Below are positions 26,101 through 39,900 of a DNA stretch of 64,000 nt, in pieces (the first letter of the stretch is position 1; every line of letters begins with the position of its first letter). The DNA is from Haliclystus octoradiatus (taxonomy: Eukaryota; Cnidaria; Staurozoa; Stauromedusae; Haliclystidae): contig OU744454.1 of NCBI GenBank assembly GCA_916610825.1, forward strand, positions 13,904,336 through 13,968,335, in the 5' to 3' direction. Both the position numbers and the translations under genes were made by a program. The notes beneath the pieces are model-generated. The model saw nothing but the letters and a program-made list of their open reading frames with translations. It was not told the origin of the DNA and made no database searches.

Positions 26101-27353
26101 GCCTCAAATTGTAATATTTACGTTTTAGCTGGAGTAATTTGCAGTTCGATATGTCGGTGTCACAACGCCGCTAATTGACAAAGATTCACACCTTTTGGCT
26201 GGACTCGCTTGAAATAAATTTAGATTTATTTAGATTAAATTTAGATAAATTTAGATAAAGTTACATTTCTAAACTCAGCTCATCGAGATCTATATGCATA
26301 TATATTTTTTAACAAATTCTAAGAGGGTGCGGGGAAAAACTGCAGATTCCCCATGGAATGACCCACTTGAACACATAAAAGCAGTTCAGAAACAACAACT
26401 AAAATAATACAACACAGTACAAATTATGATGTTGAACATTAACTAGATTATCAAAGAGTTTATACACAGAAAGCAGGGACATTTTCTCAAGATTGGATTT
26501 TGCCTTGAGAAAGTGAGAGAAACCGTGAGACCGTGAGAATCAGTGTAAAAGCGTGAGACTCACGGCAAAGCCGTGAGACTTGGAAGGTCTGATGAAATGG
26601 GACAGAAAGATTAACTTTTTTTGTAGGCCTATAAACTATCCTCAAAATTTAACAAAAATTATAAACTTCTGAATTTTGATCAGTTTAGCTCAGACTTCTG
26701 GAATCGTTGATCCCAGGTTTCTGACTTTTCTCGTACACTCGCCCGGACACAGACCCAAAACTTATTCTTGGATTAGTAGGTTGTGCGCAATATCGACAGA
26801 AATTTTGTTCTGGGCTGAATTGAAGAGAGCGGATTAAACGTGGGATATTCATTGATTCAATTCAACCATGGTTTGGTGATTCTGGATTAGCCTATCTCAC
26901 GAATTTCGATTCCTAATGGGAAAATACTGTGCGAACTCGTAATAGGAATATGGCGCTTATGGACTAGTCTACTTGCTAAATGGCTTACTTAACATATCGC
27001 TTCACCCATGCCATTGACATTGCCAAGTTCTAAAAGAAAACCGAAAGTTTCCTCATAAATTTCCACACATTTAATAAGGACTGATAATTTGACCTCCCCG
27101 CACAAAGGTCAATCTTCAGCCTACACAGTGATATTGAAACTAGGTATATCGACTAAAATCAATTGATATACGCAAAGCCATTCTAGATATGAAATATCTC
27201 TGAAATTATAATGTCAACTTACCGATGTTTGAGCTTTACGTGAGAAGGCAAATCGCGACTCGAATATTGCTTTGATAATACAGAAAGATTACCTTCTCCT
27301 TTTCCTGTTCCTCCTTTAGCTGATGAATATGTTGGTCTGGCAGCTGTAGTCAT
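20197..27353 (-). CDS. CWC15: CWC15 spliceosome-associated protein
   Basis: Six exons join in phase to 222 residues (human is about 229): 27223-27353, 24937-25164, 24027-24108, 22713-22813, 21640-21694 and 20197-20268. The protein begins [20 protein letters not shown] and continues [16 protein letters not shown], both nearly invariant in the family. Also present are an [18 protein letters not shown] acidic stretch, [26 protein letters not shown] and [13 protein letters not shown]. It ends [19 protein letters not shown]. Every family landmark is there in order, so the gene looks complete and functional. CWC15 belongs to the Prp19/NTC-associated proteins of the activated spliceosome (nucleus). 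The start is the first ATG at the conserved N-terminus. Its introns carry several MITEs. Confidence 0.95.
20376..20876. repeat. Degenerate hAT-like MITE containing another MITE
   Basis: AGATCAGATCAG-rich sequence at 20376-20445 and ATCTGATGCACATCTCTAG at about 20855-20876 resemble the ends of sequences at 24332-24735 and from 34623 (GGTGTGCATCCGATCGG). Shared internal motifs include ACTAGATCTAATCAAACA / ACTAGATTTTAATCAAACA. A separate inverted-repeat element sits inside (20454-20667). Confidence 0.4.
20454..20667. mobile_element. Short MITE with about 65-bp TIRs
   Basis: TTTCAAAGTAAATGATAA at the left is mirrored at the right end. The arms share AGGATTATTACAACGTTTCG with few mismatches, and the centre is a short AT-rich spacer. 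Non-coding. It lies 186 bases upstream of the last CWC15 exon, in intron 5. Confidence 0.65.
21289..21434. mobile_element. MITE of the TTCATGAAC family, copy 4 (decayed)
   Basis: Shows ATGTTCATGAACCTTCCG, GGTTCATTAAG and a TTTTTTTGCAAAGGGAAC end. It is similar to copies 1-3 but more diverged. It lies in CWC15 intron 5. Confidence 0.45.
21942..21963. repeat. AAT microsatellite
   Basis: Seven tandem ATA units in CWC15 intron 4. Confidence 0.8.
23233..23411. mobile_element. pogo/Tigger-type MITE (AACCTGTTATAACGG family), copy 1
   Basis: Begins CAGTGGAGCCTGTATATAACGG-like and ends CGCTATAACAGGTTTGACTG followed by TA. Twin inner blocks of CTATAGACAGGTGGCC are characteristic. Two more copies lie at 34949-35138 and 37231-37407. 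It is in a CWC15 intron. Confidence 0.7.
24332..24735. repeat. hAT-like MITE (GGTGTGC..CGATCGGA type)
   Basis: Opens AAAGGTGTGCTAATTC with several GATCGGATC-like blocks and closes with a diverged mirror (CAGATTGGATTCGGATTT). It is related to 20376-20876 and the sequence starting near 34623. Boundaries are approximate. It is in CWC15 intron 2. Confidence 0.45.
25631..26363. mobile_element. 733-bp MITE with about 100-bp TIRs
   Basis: Starts GGTCATTCCATGGGGAATCT and ends with the inverse, AGATTCCCCATGGAATGACC. The arms match nearly perfectly for about 100 bp (through CTCGATGAGCTGAGTTTAGA). The flanks CACTTT (before) and CACTTG (after) suggest a 5-6 base target duplication. No transposase. It is in CWC15 intron 1. 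Confidence 0.8.
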
Positions 27354-27991
27354 TTTTAATGGTGTTCTCGGGTTTTATTCTAGTGTAATTTTGTGTCGCT
27401 ATTAATCCGCCATTTAATTCTAAAATCATAATCTAAAAAAACCTATCTCGTTGTGGAGGGAAGAGCCTCGTTTTGATGATGCCTTTTTCTCACTTCTCCT
27501 TTTGCTAATAAAGTGACAAGGACAAACATGGATTAATTAGTAAATAGTTAGTGGACTGTTGCTGTATTATAGGTAATGGGCTATTGACGTAAATGTTCAT
27601 GCATGATCTCCACTAGGCGTTCACATAAATGTCAGAGATGGGGCAGAGATGTATAACCTTGGATCCTAAATTGAATATTCAGTAAAGGAATGTATGACAC
27701 AAACCTAGACACATACTTCATTTTGGAGATTTTTACAGTTATGCTTCAAAGAATACTAATAATTTTATATTATTTATAACAATATACAAATTATGCTGCA
27801 TTTATGCGATTATTATAAGCAATGCAATAACATATTTATGAAGAAAAAACTTCTGCAAAATATCTATATATTAAAAAGCGTAACAATTATCCAAAGCCAT
27901 AATTTTAGGTGCAACAAATACATCTATCTATCTCATTCATTAAAATATCAGTATTTATATTGCTATATTGAGAATGCTTGGTGAAAAAAGT
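27354..27991. other. CWC15 promoter/5'UTR and intergenic region
   Basis: The minus-strand upstream region of CWC15 begins here. The rest is AT-rich intergenic sequence up to the stop codon of the PAN-like gene at 27992. No further feature is supported. Confidence 0.5.
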
Positions 27992-30900
27992 TTAAAAAGG
28001 TGGTGGAAGTTCGGGTTCCACAGCCAACGTTTGAGGGTTTTCGGCTGATGTGATCGATGACAATGTTTCAAAGTATTTCCAGTCAAGATGATTTTCAAAT
28101 GCCTTAGGATCAGTGTCACCACATTTAACACCCAGCAATTCACAGATACCATCAGGAAGAATTTTGTAATTGAATGATAAGCAGTTTTCTACAAAATTGC
28201 AATGTTTGACACATTCGATTTCAGAGATTTCATCATAGGTAGCCATTAAATGATTTCTCAATCTTTTGTTGTTGTATTCAGATTTCGAGTACATCTGTTT
28301 GAAAGATGATGACGAAGACTTTATAACTGAAATTACTATGAAAAAGCAAAAAGAATTATTGTTGTAGAAACATCATTGTTTAATATCTAATTAATTTAAT
28401 TATTTCTGCTATGATACGATCAGCTATGTCTCTGATATCCTAAAAGCATATTGTGACTGTAGAATCTCACTTTTCCTTAGTATACCCGCTAAACACATGA
28501 CGTCGTTCCGACCAAATCCGACCACCATGTAAGTCGGAACTGGTCGGAACGTGGTCGGAAAAAGTTAATTGGTCGGAACTCCGTCGAAATTTCGTGGGGT
28601 AAATTTAGCCTCATTCCATCACGGCCCTCATTTCCGCGCGGCGCTCCAGTGAGGGTAAGCAGAATATTCAACAGGCTGCAGGGCGTCATGCGCAGTAGAA
28701 TCCTGTCCCGTCTGATAATTTTGGCCACATCTGAAAACATCTCGCACTTTACTTCGTTTTGATTTGAATTTCAAATTTTGACTTGACTTTGAGATTTCTT
28801 ATGGCCAGAAAAAATGGCGGTCTTGTCGGAAATTGATGAGATTGAAGATTCAACATAAAGACTTTCGACAATCGTCATATAATATATTTTGTGTAGAAAT
28901 GAAGTTCTTATCCTGCTCATCGTAGAATTCCAGTATAATTGATGTTTTCTTTGCTCGTCAACGCTGTTGATATATAGATCTATAGCCCAACATAATGAGC
29001 TGAAAATGTAGACTAACTTAATCATTATCAAGAGACGTTGGCTCCTTTTTATGTAGCCTGAAATTCGGACAGGGTAAGAGAAGATGTTTGAAGAATTAAC
29101 ATACAATAAGGTGTAACCTAACTCAGCTTTTAATAGTTAGATTTCAATATCACAAGGTTTTGATTCAAAACACGATTAGACAAATAGCCTGACATTAAAA
29201 AGTAAGTTCTAAGGAATTCTCAATCAACTAGGCCCAATAATGTTAGCTCGCCTAGTGAGTCACTGTCTATATTATAATGTGATATATTTTGTCAACTTAA
29301 GTTAACATTGAAAGGTGAATAAAATAAATTTCCTGGCCTCCACTTACATATAGCTTTGTACGAAGTGTATAAATCAGGGTTCGAAATAAGCGGATTCGGG
29401 TTCGCGATTCGCGAATCAAATTGAGTAATTCACGAAACAGATTTTCAAAATATTTTCAAAAAAGCGAACCATTAATATATATTTACTTTCCCAGCTTTTT
29501 GTTGAAATGAAAACAGTTTAAATGCTCAATTATACCGTTATGCGTAAAGAGTTACTTCCGTTGTCTGGCATCTATTCTATTGTAATATTTTAACTGCTTC
29601 TTTTCAACAGAATTAAATATATTAGCACTGAGTCAACAATGTCTACGTCTACGTCTACGTCTCGGCTTTGTCTGGCGCCATTGAAAGCAGTAGCCTTCAA
29701 TACGTCATTTTATGCACAAGAATGAATTAATTATTCGCGGGGAATTCCCTTTTCAAGAGAAGATGACATTATAATGTAGCCAGAATTCAATTTAACAATT
29801 TGGTTGTCATGACATGATTGACATCTCGTTCTTTTTAATCGCTTTTATTTCAATGTCATTCTCAATTTGATAGTGAAAGCAACAAGATCAATTCATTACT
29901 ACTCTGTAATATTCTAGTGCTTTTCACGCTGTGTCTTATATTGATTTGTTGAATAGATAATTGTGTATGACAACTTTTTATATTCACATTAAAACATTCA
30001 ATATTATAACATTTATAACATATTAATAACATTTATAGTATTTATCATTTGAATGAATTTTTTGGTATTGGAATTTGGTTTTATTTCATCAATTGATTTC
30101 TGTTCTTTCCGCCTTATTTGATTTTGGTTGTGTCCTTAATACATATTATTGGTAGGTAAAATGAATCGATTACATCATTTTATAGTAATTAATTGCAGAG
30201 TTTCACTTATTCATACTCCGTTTTGAATTAACGTTTTCAGAAATCACCATGGGAAGTAAAACTGCCAATATCAATACTGTGCGCAAATGGGAGATTGAAT
30301 TGAAAACAAAATTTGAAGTTGATAAAGATCCGAATAATGCAATAAAAGTGATTAGATTGCGTTGCAAAATGTGCAAGGAGTGGGAATCCCGATTATGTTT
30401 AACTAGGAATTTTTCTCGACAATGGATCGACCCAGGTAGCGAATCTGTTGCTAAAGATAGCGTCAAAAAGCATGTTGAAGGCGATCAACATAAGCATGCT
30501 GTAAATTTACAAAGCAAAAAAGACCTAGGTTTGCCAGAGTTCCAAGAAAGAGTAATCAGACAAACACCGATCGGTCGAGGTTTGCAAAAGATGTCTGAGA
30601 AAGACAGAGAGAGCCTTAGAATTAAATTTAATTGTGCATACTATCTTGCAAAAAACGAAAGTCCATTCAGTGATTTTAAAGATTTGCTTGCCTTGCACGA
30701 AAAAAACAAGTTACCGGGCATCAGTAAATGTTTTAACAATGATAAAGGGGCTGCAATGTTTACTGATGCAATTGCAGCAGTTTCAAAAGAGTCCCTAGTT
30801 TCTGATTTGGCTAAAGCAAGTTACTTTTCCTTACTATCCGATGGAAGTACTGATGTTAGCATAACTGAGCAAGAATTGGTTTACGCCTTGTTTTTAATTG

Positions 30901-33900
30901 ATGGAGTGCCGCAAATCAAATACCTAAGCATACAAGCAGTAGAAGATGGTACAGCAACCGGCGTCAAAAATACAATCAATAAAGCTTTACTATCAATTGG
31001 GATCACAAATTATGATAGGCTTGTTGGATTGAACGTTGACGGAGCTCCTGTAAACACTGGTCGTCACAGCGGTGTAGGGGCTAAAATTCGGGAAGACGCT
31101 CCCTGGATAGAGGTGATTCACTGCTTCAATCATCGGCTAGAACTTGCAGTGAGAGATGCATTTGCAGGTACAGATTTTAAAGAAGTTGACAACATGTTGC
31201 TGAAATTGTACTATCTCTACCAAAATAGTCCTAAGCGCTACCGCGGCTTGAAAGCGATTGCAGAAGCAACTGAGGAGACAATTTCAAAACCTAGCAAAGC
31301 CCATAGGACTAGGTGGATTGAGCATAAATTCCAGGCTCTCACAAAAGCTTTCAATCAATATGGCCCGTTAATGATGCACCTTGAAGAGCTTGCATTGACT
31401 GATTCACAACCCATTAAGAGGGCTGAGATAAAAGGTTATGTAAAAATGTGGAAAAACAGTAAATTCCCACGCAATATGTCAATTTATATTGATATTTTGA
31501 CAGTCCTTCGACGGCTTAGTCTTGGAATGCAACAAGAAAAGCATGACATTGTTAAAGTGGTAAGACGTGTGCAAAGCTTCACAAACAGCATGGCTAAGCT
31601 CAAATCCTATGTCCTAGATTCGTTGGCTCCAGATAGCTTGACTCTGACAAATTACAGAAAATTTCTAGATGGAATTGATGATTCCGGGGAGAAGCCTATG
31701 TTTCGAGGCGTCGAATTACAAAATCAGGCCCGTTGTTCTGTTGATGTTGGAAACATCTACAAATCAATTATTGATGCACTTGATAAAAATATGACCCATC
31801 GCTTTACCAATATTGTTAATTCGCATCTGTTATCGGACATTGTAACATTGCTAGATATACAGAATTCTTGGCCATCTACAATGGATAATTTCGGCGAGAG
31901 CTGTATATCTCGCATAATTACTAGATTCAAGACTTTGCTTGAAAATAATGGATGTATGATAGATGAAATATATAATGAATGGGATACCCTAAAAACGTAC
32001 ATTTTGCCGTTGAAAAACTCTCACGCTACGGATGACTATCTTGAAATTTGGCGTCGAATGTTTACTTCGAATCAGGTCAAAGAAGAATGCAGAAATATTT
32101 TACATATCATTGAGATATTGATGGTTACTCCATTCACGAATGCAAAGGTCGAGCGGATGTTTTCAACCCTGACCCGTGTCAAAACAGATTGGCGTAATAG
32201 AATGTCGCAAGTCAAATTAGAAGGCCTTTTAAGAATCAGCGAAGACGGTGTTTCACTTGAACATTTTGATCCAGATGCTGCAATCGATTACTGGTTTGGA
32301 CAAAAAGTGAGAAGGCTGAATGCTAAGCCACATAGGCGTCGTAATAGACCGAAACAGCCCCGTGCCTCCAACTTTGTCGATCTCAGTACCATAGCCATAT
32401 CAGATCTTGAAAGTTCAAGTGATGAGGAAGAAGACAATTAATCAAAGAACACAATGATAGCTAATAATTTATTATACCCGTAATGATGAAGATCCGTATC
32501 AGTAAACTTCTACTTATTAATTGTGTCATAAAAGTAAGCGATAAAATAAACGTTGTTTATATTTTATATTAAATTCTTTTTAAATTGTATTCTGAAGATG
32601 ACAAACCACTTTAATTTACATCAACTAAATCAAGCACAATATGAATGGTTATTAAACATTCACTGTAGATCTGCATTTTAATTAATATTACGTGTAGCAC
32701 TTTCTGTTTCTACTAATTCTTTTTCTGATATCTTTACTGAAAAAACACCGTTCAAATAGTTAAAAAAAACATCATTTAGCATATTTTTCATTATAGTAAA
32801 AGAACATGGGCGTGGTCAACTACGGGGGGCGTGGTCGAAAGGCGTGGTTAACGTAAAATGTTCCCGAATCAAGTTGAAATATTTATTTCGAACCCTGTAA
32901 ATAGTGTAGTCCATGATTAACTAACCTGTAGAGCCATATAGATCTATGTGCCTAGTCTGGCTGTCTAGTGTGTGTAGACTGTTAAAGAGCTAAATCAAAT
33001 CAAATGTCTTCTGATAAAGTGTTCCACCATAGCTTAACATGTTTAACAGCTATTGCGAACGTGGTAACTGCGAATTTCTGATTTATGGTCCACCGTGGTT
33101 TTATGATAGAATAGTAGCATGATAGTTTCAAACAGAAAAACGAGGGAGCAGTAATATTAACCCCATTCCATAACGGCCCTCAACTCCACGCAGTAATATC
33201 AGACCACCAGAAGTCATTGTTCAAAGTATGACCCTTATATTAACATTTTCCAGGTAGATGTCTAATTTTTGTGTATATCCGTTGATGAGCCCTGACATAG
33301 ATGCTTGGTTGGTTGGATATCTATCTCTATCGGGTAGTAGCCTACATTATGCTTTTGTAAATTTTATTCTTGTAACATGAACTAATTGATCTTAATTATT
33401 GACATTGATTGAGGGATTCAACATAAAGATTGATGGTCAACCATTTGGTGCATTTAGGTAAAATTTAAGTTGCGGGAGGCAAGGAAGAAACTACTTAAGC
33501 GAGACAAAGCGTCGAAATGAAGCATAGAATAATAAACAATGCATAAAATTACGAACTTTGAATTTTAGCAGAAATGTAAATAACAACGCCACAAGAAAGT
33601 GATTTAGCAAAGTGATTTAGCAAGATCCTCAAAGACTTTGGACAATCATCATATGATATATTTTGTGTGTGTGACTGTGTCAAGTTCTTATCCTGATATT
33701 TGTAGAATTTTAGTATAGTTGATCAATGTTATATCTTCTCAATTCGAGAAGAGACAATTGGACGATTGCTCCTTTTCATATAACCTAAATACGGATTAGA
33801 GTAAAGGGAATCTTCGACAAACTAGAATACAGTCAATTACATGCAATGCATGTTGTAGAGCTGTCATGCCTATTCATTATCATCAATTGGTAGTCTTGCA

Positions 33901-36900
33901 TGGGGAAAACGTGTCAACCAATACAATATTTAATTAATGATTACGTTGTTAACCCTATATACAAACACACTAATGAGGCTATAGCATTCTCCATAAGTAA
34001 CACAAATATCAAAATTCTAATTCATCAAAGATAATATAAGATACTTACACATTTAGATATGATTTACATATTTAATTAATTACAGTAGCTAAATTATTTC
34101 CTTGTACACAATAGTTCAGTTATTGAGAGTCGATGATGGCATTATTTAGATGTGTAGAAACAGAATATCACAATATCTTTGACAGGTTATGCTTTTAATT
34201 TCTTCTTTTCATTATCATCGCTAAATAATTTCATAGTCCGAATCCAAAATTGAGCACAGATCGAGCCTAGTACATTTATTCTGAGTTCATGATCACTGGA
34301 TAGGATTCAGCAAACATGAATCAGATAATGATATTCGCATCGGATTCAGCCAATCACATTCTGTGCAGGTATTTAATTTATAATAACATCAAATTTGTAG
34401 AATCATCATCGTCAATAATCATCATTTATTCAGAGCATTAAGTTTTTACAGTAGCACAGGTTTTTTCTAATTTGTAGAAGAAGAAACATACCTTTCCTAA
34501 ATATGATTACATGCACTGTATAATTATTCTGGATTTAAAAAAGGCGAAAGAAGGAAGGTTTTTAATTTTATAGCCCTACTCTGTCACAAATTTAATCAGA
34601 TCAGATTTATCAGAAACAGTCAAGAGTAAAGGTGTGCATCCGATCGGAGTTTCTACATATTGACGACGGGAACTAACAGTCTGTAATCTGCATCCAATCT
34701 AAAGATATATTTAGTTGAAACTTGAATGATAAAGTATATCATGATTTCATTCTGAGTTTTACTTTACAGTTTCTCACTTTGTTCCAGCTATACCTATAAA
34801 TTCTAGCAATTTGTAATTCTAAAGGCCAGTAAGTACAATGGGAATTCTCATTTATTTCTGTTTACTACAACTCTCGTAAATTGACGAAACTCGATAAATT
34901 TCAAAATGAACTAAGAACTAAATATTATCTCAGGAATGTTTGACTACACAGTGAAACCTGTATATGACAGCCATCTATGATAGGTAGATAAATTGACAAA
35001 GCTATATGCAGGTGGCCTTTATAAGCAGGGTCGTTTCAATAGAAAATACTATTTAGACAAACCAAGAATGACCACTGTGGACAGGTGGCTGCTTTATAGT
35101 GATAACCATTAACCTTTATAGCAGGTTATCGGACTTGATATCTTTGTCAAGCTGTGATTCATGTTTCGATCAGCGCAACATGTTACTGTCTCCTTTCGAG
35201 TTACTAAGTTAGCACGAACAATTAAATCCAATCGCGTAACTCAAACTAGCAACTGATTGACCTTTTGCTATTTGCGAATATGGGACACTTTTTTGTAAGA
35301 AGTTTCTCTTGACTGTGTACCGCAACTCTCAGTTCCATGGAGTAGACTCAGTAGAGGCTACTACCTCTAAGTCTTCTTATTAAACAACACTGATTAAAAT
35401 AGCTGTCTATGGACCTCATGGGAGCAGGGATTGCCATTACCGCTCCTCACAATATTACAATGCTGATGCGTCGCCAAAGCAGTTTTCCCACTCATAAACT
35501 CTAATGTTATCTCTCCACAACATGACGTTGGTTTGATTTTCAGCACAAGAAATTTCTCAGATCGTAGACTCAATTAATGTCTATATTCATTCATTGAGGT
35601 ATTCATCTCACCAGCGGTCCCACATTATATACTGTGCAGTGTCATATAGTTGTCACAATGTCCCTTTACTTTTGAAGTCTGGTGTATAGGATACTTAAAC
35701 CCTAGATATGTTATACAGCTATCTCATAATGGTTGCTTTGTTATCATTTGGTTACGGATACCTAGTTGATAATTAAATGTTTATCTCAGACGGCCACTTT
35801 GCTCAGGTAATCTATAGAAATGTCGATATGTAAAGTCAGATATACCTGGCGCCTTATTAGGAATAGTTACTTGATATTTCATCTGGTGTATGTATGGCTT
35901 ACCAGTAAATGTAGAAGTAACACATTGATCCAATATTGTTGTCTCGCTGATATTGATTATAGGTGGTCGCTTTCCTGAGGTAACTAATATTAGTGTTACG
36001 TAAGACTGAGCCTATCCTGCCTGTACATCTGAACCTGTAGGCACAGGTTATAGAAATAAGTGCTACAATTTGAAGGTATATTGGTCCTTCATTTCCGATG
36101 GTCACAACACTCAGGCAATCTGTAGTTCACATTATGCCAGTACGGTCGGGTTTACATTGACAACTTAGTCCTTATGGTTTAAATTCTTCCTATTATTGAT
36201 TTTCTAAGGATTCTCAGCAAATTAAAAATATTATTTCGAAATAATGACTTGACATCCATTTGCATTGTATGAAAATGTCATATTTTGGTATTTTGGACTT
36301 ATTTTGAATAATTATCCTTATTTTATAGAAGTTAAATACGTTGTGGGCAGTCCAGGGAGAGCGAAACACCATTAAATCACCTTACATATTTCACCCCAAT
36401 TGGCCCTGTGGACAGTGGTACCACATATTAATAATCACTTGAAAAAAACTTGTATCATGATTGGTGGATTTGTACCATGTGTTTAGCAGTTATGTCAAGA
36501 CAACCCACGAAATTCCATGGCAACCCCTAAAAGCGTGCAGGTATAGGTCTATACCCGCACGTGTGCAGTTATATATAGACCTATACCTGCACGGTTTTAG
36601 CCAAAAAACTAGAACATATGTTTTGAAAATGGCGATGAGCTGCGAAAGATTGAATATTTTTTCATAAAATCAACTTAAATGTATACTCTGTAATTGAAAC
36701 TTCAATTGAGAAATTAAAAAAAGTAACAGCTTGGGATTTGCTATAATTAGATGTAACTTTTACTATATATTTCTAATATTGCAAACATGTTGAATTCTTA
36801 GCGTTATATTTTTAAATGATATTCGTAACAAATTTAATTAAAATTCTATTTAATGAAAAAGCAATGACCCATTGAATTAGAAAACAAATCATTGTTTTAG

Positions 36901-39900
36901 TGAAATTGATGAGAGATAATTGATGTTCCAGGCAAAGGTTATGTTACATGATTATTAAAATGATTACATCACTCTTTGTTCGTGGGCCATCGAAATTTAG
37001 ACCCACTTGTTCTCTAACAACAAACTCGAAATCCATATCGTAAACAAACTTGTGGATCTAAATTCCGATAACCCACTCACAAGAGTGATCCCTTAATAAA
37101 CCATGGTGCTGCTTCAGATGCTACATTACGTAAAATTGCTCAATTTTGCCAAATAGGCAAATTGCTCTTTATCTGTCACATAGATTAATGTTAATATTTA
37201 GGCAAAATTTGTTTTTCCAAATTTATTGTACAGTCAAACCTGTTATAACGGTCACCTCTATATAGCGGCCACCTGTCTATAGTGGTCACTCTTTCAATCT
37301 CTAAAATAGTATTTTCTATTGAATCAAACCTGTATATAAAGGCCACCTGTCTATAGTGGTCAATTTATCTACCTCTATTAGCTGGCCGTTATATACAGGT
37401 TTCACTGTATAGCCTATATTCGGTGTCTGTAACTTGCGTGCGTTATACGCCATAATCTGTAACCTTTTTGACTCCGACCTTCGCTTACAAATTTTAGCGT
37501 CTCGATGTTATGAAAAAGTTCTGGCTTGGCTAAATTTGGTAGTTGCTGTCATGTGTTAATTGACAAGGACTTTATTCGATACCAAGTTCCAGACTTGAAT
37601 AATTTATCAACAGATTAAAAATTAGAGCAGTATAGCTAAGAATTTTCCATAAATTGTTGAACTTGATTTGGCAGGAAATCCATCACACGAAAACGCAATT
37701 ATTTGCATGGGTTAGAAAGTCCTGAAATGTTTATCTAAGTCTGTATCAATATCATCAATGTGACACATACATTGCTTTGAAATTAGTAAAAATACAGTAA
37801 AAATAAGTTTTAAATTTTTAATTTGAAACTGGTAGGCTATATATGTTTAATACTGTATATAATACAGTAATGTCATAAAATGTCATAGTTGTCATTAATA
37901 TCATTATTTAGCGGTCAAATGATGAATGTTTAATAATCAAAATGTTAGTATATTTATCAAATATTATATTAAGCCCTGAGTATTAAGTCCCCAACAATCT
38001 GCCAAGTTTAGTCAAGCAAGAACTTTTTTCATAACATCGAGACGCTAAAGTTTGTAAGCGAAGGTCGTAGTCAAAAAGGTGATAGATTATGAAGTACTTC
38101 CTGTAAACGCACGCAGCACCCAGATTGGAAAGAATGCATTGTGCACGGCCAAGATCGTATTTTTTCTCGGAAAATGTGCTGCTGAAAGCCAAATTGTGGT
38201 GTAATTTTGCGCAGGTGGATGATATATGTAGGCACATTTTAGATATAACTTCTAAATTTTCATGGAAAATATTTCATTTTCTTTCAAAATACGGATACAA
38301 TTATGAATTGCGCAGCTGGAATTTCAGCCGCGGCCAAGATGTTACCCGCAAACAGCAAACTTTCCAATCTTGCGCAGCACACCTGTAGACAAGTTATATA
38401 CACCGGCCTTTGTTGGAGAATTGAACATGAACACACTAGGCAAGAGGCATACAGATACATGTTAGTTAATCATGTACTACAGTAGTCTACAATATTTATA
38501 GGCTTAGGCTACATTCACTTACAAGTTACAACTAGGCTACAAGTCTATAATGTAAGTGGAGGCCAAGAACTTTCCTTTATTCACCCTTCAATGTCAATTT
38601 TAGTTGACAAAATATATCACATTATAATATAAACAGTGACTCATTAGGCGAACTATCATTATTGGGCCTAGTTGATTGAGAATTCCTAACTTACTTTTTA
38701 ATGTCAGGCTATTTGTCTAATCGTGTTTTGAATCAAAAACTTTTGATATTGGAATCTAACCATTGAAAGATGAGTTAGGTTACACCTAATTGTATGTTAA
38801 TTCTTCAAACATCTTACCCTGTCCGAATTTCAAGCTACATAAAAAGGAGCCAACGTCTCTTGATAATGATTAAGTTAGTCTACATTTTCAGCTCATTATA
38901 TTGGGCTATAGATCTATATATCAACAGCGTTGACGAGCAAAGAAAACATCAATTATACTGGAATTTTACGATGAGCAGGATAATAACTTCATTTCTACAC
39001 AAAATATAATATATGAAGATTGTCGAAAGTCTTTATGTTGAATCTTCAATCTCATCAATTTCCGACAAGACCGCCATTTTTTCTGGCCATAAGAAATCTC
39101 AAAGTCAAGTCAAAATTTGAAATTCAAATCAAAACGAAATAAAGTGCGAGATGTTTTCAGATGTGGCCAAAATTATCAGACGGGACAGGGTTCTACTGCG
39201 CATGACGCCCTGCAGCCTGTTGAATATTCTGCTTACCTCCAGTGAGGGCCTAATAAAATTTTAAGGTTAAAAAGTGTGCCAGAAACCAAAAATATGGTGT
39301 GCCCAATCACAGCGCACCTTTGTATCATGTGAAGTTTTATCGAGCGCTAGTTGGTGAATAAAACACTGAAAATGTAAACAAACTTGCTTGAATCATTTTC
39401 AAAGTTCCTATTTCGATCGTTTATTCTATCATATTGTCAATTTCTAATTATATATTTACGGAGAAATGGAATTTTGAATCAGAGCAATGCTGTATGTTGG
39501 AGAATTTATCTTTAATTTTGAATATTTCTTTGATTTTGATTATTTAAATCATGATTTAAAACGACGGAGGTGCTTACAATTGTCTAACGATGGCGATCGC
39601 TCCTTCGAAACATGATGATTTCTCATTTTATTTTGTATTCTACGCCCACAAAAGGCCTTCATAATGTTCATACAGTCTTTCGAGATAATGTAATCTATTA
39701 TTTACAATTATGTTGCTCCAATTTGATCCAAAATAATACCGTAAACTTCACGTTTTTAGTTTCTTCGACAGTTTGTTTACAAAATGTTGAAAGTCAAAAT
39801 AGCTGAATTCAGCAAATTTCAATTTCTGTTCACACCTCGTTGTATTGTTCTTCGATGGGCCGACCAACCAACACCTGGCTGTAACTCACATGACACCATG

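Larger units (their letters stand above)
33831..37230. other. Interior of the 11.7-kb element, no gene seen
   Basis: AT-rich sequence with MITE remnants (34623 on, and 34949-35138) and a perfect hairpin at 36534-36593. No open frame here has a recognisable motif or plausible splice sites. Confidence 0.45.

Noticed and set aside
28771-29106. 111-codon open frame with a twin at 38794-39009
   Set aside because: The two frames are the same inverted-arm sequence of one transposable element. The twin is interrupted and there is no family motif, so this is repeat DNA, not a gene pair.
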